Below are positions 58,394 to 64,000 of a stretch of DNA of 64,000 nucleotides, one piece after another (position 1 is the stretch's first letter; each line of letters opens with the position of its first letter). The stretch spans positions 373,320,949 to 373,384,948 of the forward strand of contig NC_085141.1 of the NCBI RefSeq assembly GCF_024139115.2, given 5' to 3'. A program made the translations under genes and the position numbers. Origin of the DNA: Armigeres subalbatus. Its lineage: Eukaryota; Arthropoda; Insecta; Diptera; Culicidae. A model generated the notes under the pieces. That model saw only the letters and a program-made list of their open reading frames with translations, did not search any database and had not been told where the DNA came from.

Positions 58394-60379
58394 TTCGTTT
58401 AGTTTGGAACACCTGAATGCAACAGAAACATCTGACATGGAATACGAAGTACCCCCGCCAACTTCGCCCTCGCGCATTGCGGACACGAAATGCGCCGCTG
58501 CAACGAGGCACAATCTATTTTAAAACTAAACAATTATCACTAGGCCAGAAAAAAAAACACACACACAAAATAATGAGAGGGGAAGACGAGAAAAAAAGGA
58601 AAAAACAAAACTATTCCACTAAGATGGAGAAGAGAGGGGAACAATGAGAGGAAGCTTGTAGTAAGTAAATGCTTGCGTCCACACAGCTGTTTCGCCGGCT
58701 AACGGTTCTGGCAGCACACACTGGATGGATGGACACTCGCCGGTGGTGCGGTCGAAGCGAACCACGCTGTTGTTGGTGTTCTCGCCGCAGACAACACTGC
58801 AACTGGGTGGATGGATGGTAGCAGGACGGCAGCGTCTGTTTTGGTGGAGACGCACAATGGATGATGACTGCCGTTGCGTTGTCTTGAAAAACCAACGAAA
58901 TGGCTACTTAACTGTTTCAGCTAAGCACCACTTCCACTATCCTTCAAAACACTTTCGGAAAAAAAAAACCTCTACCTGTACTTCAGGAAAAAAAAACCAA
59001 AAGAGAAGCAGACCGTACGCAGACTTACAACCGTCGCACTCGGATGCTCGACGTGGAATGATTTGTCGAGTATGGGCAATTTCCTTTAGAGAAAATATTT
59101 TTTTAAAACCAAAAACGATTTTGGACCTTTTGGATCAAAAAAGACTTATAGAAACTTTCCAGGATTCTTTCACGAACTGGCTGTGTATGAGTAGAAAGTA
59201 GACTAGACTAGACTAGATGTGTTTTTCGAGTATTTGTTATAGAATTCGGTGGGGCACACCTCTGTGTGACAGTGAAACAGTACTTGCCGTTTGCTATATA
59301 AATCTCGCTTAACTTTTCAAAAGGACCTAAGTAACACTTTTTTCATGAATTAATTTGAATAGCGCAATCAATAGCTTTCATGTTGTTCTCATATATTCAA
59401 TGGCTTTGAAACCATCGAAGTAGGCCTAATGTTAACCACAACTTAGAGTCACATCATCAGCAATCAAAGCAATCGGGGAATGAGTAGTCGTCAGTGAACA
59501 GACAGTGCGATAAGGTGTTCCAAGTGGCTCCCGCTTGCCAACAGTCAGGATGAACTCCACAACCTCCAATTTGGAAATTCTTAATGAACACTAAGTGGGG
59601 CGATTATGTGAGGAGATTGAATGCCAACAAAGAATGGATTTGGAAATTTTGGTTCCAAATTGAACTGTCCATCTCATTATTTCATGGCAACAACTGTTTT
59701 AATTTATTGGCAATCGACACATTGCCTATTTGGCCTGCATCACCCGCCTCCACAACAAAGCCGTCTTCTCCAGGAACAAATGATTAAATAATGACGATAA
59801 AACTCCTCTCGATAATTCTAATTCTTAATTACATAACTCGCTCAATCACTGAATCACTCCAAGACAAGAATGTTGCGATGATTATGACGATCATGACGAA
59901 CGCCTGCCTAAGTTCCGCCATGGGCGGAGAAAACAGTTTGCTCTTCCTCGAATCGCTTTCTGCTGTTTATCCCTTTTTCCGCTTGTAGAGCAAGTTTTCC
60001 CCCCATTCCTCCTCGTCAAGAACACTTTCAGCAGTGTACCTAATTATGCTTTCTTGGGCCGACCACACAGCCGACTAACTACACGAGCAAAACGTTTGCC
60101 TAGACCGTCTGCTTCCAGAAAGATGCGTCCGTGTCTTCAATCATCCGGCAGCGAACCACCCCATCACTACTGTGGGGGATGATGCTCCTCATCGCGTAAT
60201 CGCATCACGCTTTTCCTCTTCCGGAGTTTTCTCCTTCATCGCCATCAACCCGATCGGCCATCGCTCATTCAGTCAGCCAGCCTCCGGGGCGCTGCCTGAT
60301 GAAACAATGTCGTTAGCAACTAACAGTTTGTTTTCCATGTTTTCCTCCCACCCTCCCCCACATTCCTGTTCCGTTCCAG
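58394..60379. other. Jockey 5' flank and upstream intron, no recognised exon
   Basis: 58394-58900 probably includes the Jockey 5' UTR and promoter, whose 5' limit I could not fix. A CTAGA-type short repeat lies at 59200-59216. Polypyrimidine-rich sequence before 60380 belongs to the kinase intron. Confidence 0.45.
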
Positions 60380-60481
60380 ATCAAAGCCTACGAAAAGACA
60401 GAGTGCCACGACGAGCGGCGGAAGCAAGCCAGAGACATTTACGACAATTTTATTATGAAAGAAATGCTGTCGCACACACAC
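60380..60481 (+). CDS. Gprk1: Gprk1/GRK2-type receptor kinase, internal exon (RGS-homology domain)
   Basis: Acceptor CCGTTCCAG is followed by 102 nt in phase 0, beginning [20 protein letters not shown] and ending MKEMLSHTH, then donor GTGAGT. This closely resembles the helical RGS-homology region of Drosophila Gprk1 and vertebrate GRK2/3 before the kinase domain (family knowledge, from memory). GRKs phosphorylate agonist-occupied G-protein-coupled receptors at the plasma membrane, promoting arrestin binding, and the RGS-homology domain can bind Gq-type alpha subunits. The preceding exons with the N-terminus are not recognised in this window and may lie further upstream across a very long intron. 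The next exon follows after 1502 bp. Confidence 0.9.
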
Positions 60482-61983
60482 GTGAGTATATTTGAGTGTT
60501 TCTGTTGAGAGTAAATTGTTTTAGGTGATGTATCTATCTGCAGCAGTATGGCGTACTTATTTCTATCGGGGCTTTTATCGACATGAGATAATTTTGTCTA
60601 AAGAGTTATAGGCAATTGAGTTTACGATGTCTTTTTCAGGATTCATCGGACACTAAACGTAAAATAAGAATAGAAAACCAAATTTTAACAATATTATGAT
60701 TCGTTTTCTGGCAACTTTTGATGCTTCGAGTAAAACTTATTCAAGTAAACAGAATTTTCCAGCGACTAGACGAAAAATATAGAGAAAGATTTTTTTCAGC
60801 TATTGTAGGATGATTTGTCTCTTCTATTAGTAGCTTAATTTTTAGTTGTATTCTAAAGTTTCAATTTTCGAGAGAATATTTTCGGCTTTTCAGATAATTG
60901 ATCCTATATTCCAAACCTTATTTTGCTTTAGGAAGATTTTTCAGCTTCTACGAAGATCTTTACTAATATTTTAAAGTAGCACTTTTACCTCAGCCTTCTC
61001 TACTCACAGCAGAAGCTTAAAAAACCTCTCCTGTTTTTTAGTTACAAAGATAACCTTATTTAGTTTTTTTATAAATAATTTAGCTTTTCCAGCTTTTTGC
61101 TACTAACTTCAGAGCTAGTAGTAAGGTATTCCCAGCTGTAAAAACAGTTTAGAGAATTACGGCACCAGTGATAGAATGGCAAGGGTTAGTGCCTTTTTAA
61201 TTACAGGGGCATTGGCCCACTGTTTTTAATTTTTTTCCTTAATTCGAAAAAAAGTTTCTTAAATGAAAAAAAAATTAAGACTTATGTAGAAGCTTTTGTC
61301 TTTTGGAAAATAGTAACATTAGTAGTTTCTAAGTTTTCTCCAGGAATTTTTACAGTTTTCTGAAAAGAATATTTCAGGCATCCAATACTGAACAAAGTAA
61401 AATAATTTTTCAAGTTTTGATGTACTTAATAGGCTCACAACTGTTTGAATCTTACTAATAAATTGTCGGCTTTCAGTCTTTACTGGCTATTAAAATGACA
61501 TATTTATTCTCCTCCGACGTTTTAATGGTCTATTCCATCTAACCCTTGAAAAAGATGGAATAAACCATTGAAACGTCAGGTGTAAAATAAATATGTTGTT
61601 TAAAATAACCAGTAAAGACTGAACCAAAAATTCTTTGATTTACATCTGTTTAGAGACGAGTTTTTCTAGTTCCTGAATTAGGGTTTATGAGCTATAAAGG
61701 AAGCTTATTATTTATTTAAACTGACATTCGTGTAAGCTTTTTATAAGTTTTAGAGGATTTTGGGGGTTTTAATTCGGTTAATTTATTTCAATTATTTAAT
61801 TTAGGCAGACAATGTGTGTACACTACTTTAAATAATTTACAGCTTGCCGCGATAGAAATCGTCAACCTAAACAGTTTCTCGCGAAAAACAGCCTCCCCTC
61901 CTTTTGTACCGCCTGCTGTGATCCACTTTGTCGCTAATCTGTCAAAATCCTCTTGTCTCACATGCTCACACGCAACCCATCAG
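60482..61983 (+). other. Gprk1 intron containing a hairpin MITE
   Basis: 1502-bp AT-rich intron bounded by GTGAGT and a CCCATCAG acceptor. The only structure seen is the inverted repeat at 61474-61621. Confidence 0.85.
61474..61621. mobile_element. 148-bp hairpin MITE in the kinase intron
   Basis: CAGTCTTTACTGGCTATT at the left is inverted at the right as AATAACCAGTAAAGACTG. Inner blocks ACATATTTATTCT, GACGTTTTAATGG and TATTCCATCT are mirrored too. The arms are about 65 nt with a few mismatches around a short loop (AACCCTTGAAA). Transcribed with the intron it would form a long hairpin RNA. Confidence 0.82.
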
Positions 61984-62172
61984 GAATACTCGAAGGAGGC
62001 GGTGGCGCACGTGCAAAAGTACCTCATGAAGAACGAAGTTCCGGTGAATCTGTTCGAGCCGTACATCGAGGAAATCTTCCACCACCTGCGGGGCGAACCG
62101 TTTCGGAAGTTTCTCGAAAGCGACAAGTACACCCGCTTCTGCCAGTGGAAGAACCTGGAGCTCAACATTCAG
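61984..62172 (+). CDS. Gprk1: Gprk1/GRK2-type receptor kinase, internal exon leading to the kinase domain
   Basis: 189 nt in phase 0: [20 protein letters not shown] at the start, [18 protein letters not shown] in the middle, and [20 protein letters not shown] plus Q at the end, then donor [27 protein letters not shown] is the signature end of the GRK RGS-homology domain, directly before the kinase catalytic domain. No stop or frameshift is present. The kinase-domain exons must lie beyond the right edge, because the intron runs to the window end. Together with 60380-60481 this is a partial but intact-looking host gene on the plus strand. The choice of Gprk1 over Gprk2 rests on similarity to GRK2/3 and fly Gprk1 sequences. 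Confidence 0.93.
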
Positions 62173-63400
62173 GTGAGTGAGTCACGCAAGCCACGGCGAT
62201 AAGGTCGGGGAACAAATCGACTGCAAATCGCAGGTCAAATGGATCGAATTGAAAATTTGCGTTATACAAATTTGTCCGTTTCTGCATCTTCGTCTGACTA
62301 TTCTGTAAGGCAACTGTCTCCCCCACTTGGGGAGCAGCACGAATGGGGATCAGATACCGAGAAGGTTTTTCCATTTTCTGTCGAACGACGTGAATCCAAG
62401 GAATGCTTGGATCTGACTCAGAATAGCCAAATTTAATCCGTAGCTTACTTGGACGGTTGTGAGTCGTGGAATCACGGTTGTCATAATCTGATTCCGAGTG
62501 ATGCAAAAGTCAGTGAGGTGCGAAATTGGTGGGAGAAGGGAATCTCTTTTCAATAGAAATTGAAATCTAATGAAATTTTTCCCCCAGCACGTATCGATTG
62601 TGGGAGCAGTAAAATAGGGAAATCAAGAGTTTGAAATTACATCACTTAGTGTCACTTAAAAAGTCTTCCACCGGTACAAAAAAAATCCCGCATGCACGTT
62701 ACTGTCATTTTGTAGAAGAAAATATAATTTTATGACATTCCTTGCACTAAGCGTTTTGTATCAAATCTCACATACAAACTGATCAGAGAATGCTTTTTGT
62801 TTTTTCAGCTCATTGAATTGAATCGGTTTATATGGTTTCGTTTAATACATCTAAACAACCCTCCTTGATTTCTAGGAACAAGTATATGTATCGTATACAG
62901 CAATATAAGTTTGACTCACGATACCATCCTAATTCCATTCATTTTGATCACAAAAGGACAAAAGTACACAAATAAGCATGGTGCCGATTGACTTAGCTCA
63001 ATCCGTGAACTTGTAGCAAGTTAAGGCTAACTGTGCATGGAATTAATAAAAATGTAGAAAAATCAGGTCAGTGAATCAATAAAACATCTCGTAAGAAGGT
63101 TATGTAATCGATTGCTTACAAGTTACAACATCCTGAAGATTCAATGTTTTCTCTTCGAGATAGCAATGCCCATTATGTAATAAATTTTTTACGACCAATC
63201 CTGATTGTTCAGATTGTTCAGCTACTAAGAAGCGTGAACCATTCATAAAGTAGCCTTTTCTCTTTCTACTTTGCGTTTTATCACCTACACCCTCCTCGAA
63301 GCAAATTTTTCTTGCGGCTTAGGAAATGGAAATATGATGAATAATTTTTTTAAACAGAAAACTAATTAGAACAGAAATGAATTAAAATGTTCAGTGTCAC
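62173..63400 (+). other. Gprk1 intron, no recognised element
   Basis: AT-rich intronic DNA following the GTGAGT donor. Short frames overlapping the exon region on both strands are shadows. Confidence 0.6.
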
Positions 63401-64000
63401 TGTCACTTTTCCGGATTTTGGATTCTTCCCAGCTTATGTTAGACAGTTGGCAAGCTGTTGAAAAATTATTTTCGAGCTCCTGGAAGATCTTTTCCCAGTT
63501 CATTCCACTAGCTGGAAGATTTTTTTCTGTAAACTGGAAGGTTGGAAGAGCTTCTTTAACAAACTTTCAAAGTTCATACAAAGGTTAAAAAAACATCTTT
63601 TAAAAGTTGACGAAGCACTTCCAGAAGCTAATAAAAATTTCAATAGACACACATACTGTAATAGCATCATCCATATGCTTCAAAAGCTTCTTCCAGAAGC
63701 TGCCAAAGCTTCTTTCAAAAGCTACAGAAGCTACAAAGGTTTTTTCCAGAAGCTGTGCAAGAGTCTTTCAGAATCTGCAAGAAATTCTTTCACTGGAAAG
63801 TTTCATCTTTTGGAAACGACGAAGGATTCTTCTTCAAGAAGCTGTGGAGATTCTTTTTCCAGAATCTGCTAGAGCATATACCAAAAGCTGCAGAAGCGAA
63901 AGCTTCTTTCAGAAACTGCAAAATTTCTTACAGGATCTGCGAAGCTCTTTACAGAAACTGTGGAAGCTTCTTACAAAGCTGCGAAACCTACTTACAAAAG
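63400..64000 (+). repeat. Degenerate copy of the 22-bp satellite, open at the right edge
   Basis: AAGCTTCTTCCAGAAGCTGC-type monomers appear from about 63680 onward, and more diverged AGCTGGAAGATTTTTTTC-like units from 63400. The units approach the left-array consensus toward the window edge (CTGTGGAAGCTTCTTACAAA). Orientation is the same as at 1-7490. The array lies in the kinase intron. Confidence 0.85.

Overview
The window looks like a transposon-rich, AT-rich insect chromosome segment, most likely from a culicine (Aedes-type) mosquito. Three things suggest this: Juan-like Jockey, RTE and R1 retrotransposons with mag-like Ty3/Gypsy remains; abundant short inverted-repeat elements; and two host exons that match the arthropod G-protein-coupled receptor kinase Gprk1 (GRK2/3 type). 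The species call is inference. Almost everything except those exons is repeat or mobile DNA, so the window reads as an intergenic/intronic desert with a small piece of a long-intron gene at its right end.

Layout. 1-7490 is a 22-bp satellite array. 7491-12400 is unclassified DNA with two small inverted-repeat elements. 12400-16830 is a dispersed tandem repeat split by a TIR element (14032-16573) whose interior has become a ~170-bp tandem array. There is an assembly gap at 17223-17247. 18634-18745 is an exon-like segment of unknown identity. 19744-21831 is a TIR element with subterminal repeats. 22200-23220 is an R1-clade relic, followed by a MITE, a truncated RTE copy with target duplication (24238-24819) and a second TGCCTTTCTCG element (25121-27500) that carries a foldback which itself carries a TA-flanked MITE. 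27866-28747 is a large palindromic element.

29321-40881 is one Ty3/Gypsy insertion on the minus strand, bounded by 101-bp LTRs and the 5-bp duplication ATTAT. It was later hit three times: by an internally deleted R1 element (31042-33885, 12-bp duplication) in RNase H, by a near full-length RTE element (34829-38378, 10-bp duplication) in the reverse transcriptase, and by a third TGCCTTTCTCG element (about 40087-40828) inside its 5' LTR. All of its reading frames are broken.

40882-48950 has no recognised gene. It holds a second, degenerate 22-bp-period array (44370-45990) and a second gap (46022-46046). 48954-52686 is a 3.7-kb non-coding element with terminal inverted repeats and an interior of tandem ~160-bp units in opposite orientations. 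53040-58393 is a decayed Juan-like Jockey element on the minus strand, interrupted by an RTE fragment, another LINE fragment and a 104-bp MITE. The host exons lie at 60380-60481 and 61984-62172 on the plus strand, with a hairpin MITE in the intron between them. The same 22-bp satellite reappears in degenerate form from about 63400 to the right edge.

No RNA genes or CRISPR arrays were recognised. The long reading frames over the satellite are an artefact of a stop-free 22-bp unit. The features of most interest are the nested structures fixed by target-site duplications, the TIR element families whose interiors have turned into tandem arrays, and the 3.7-kb foldback-like element.
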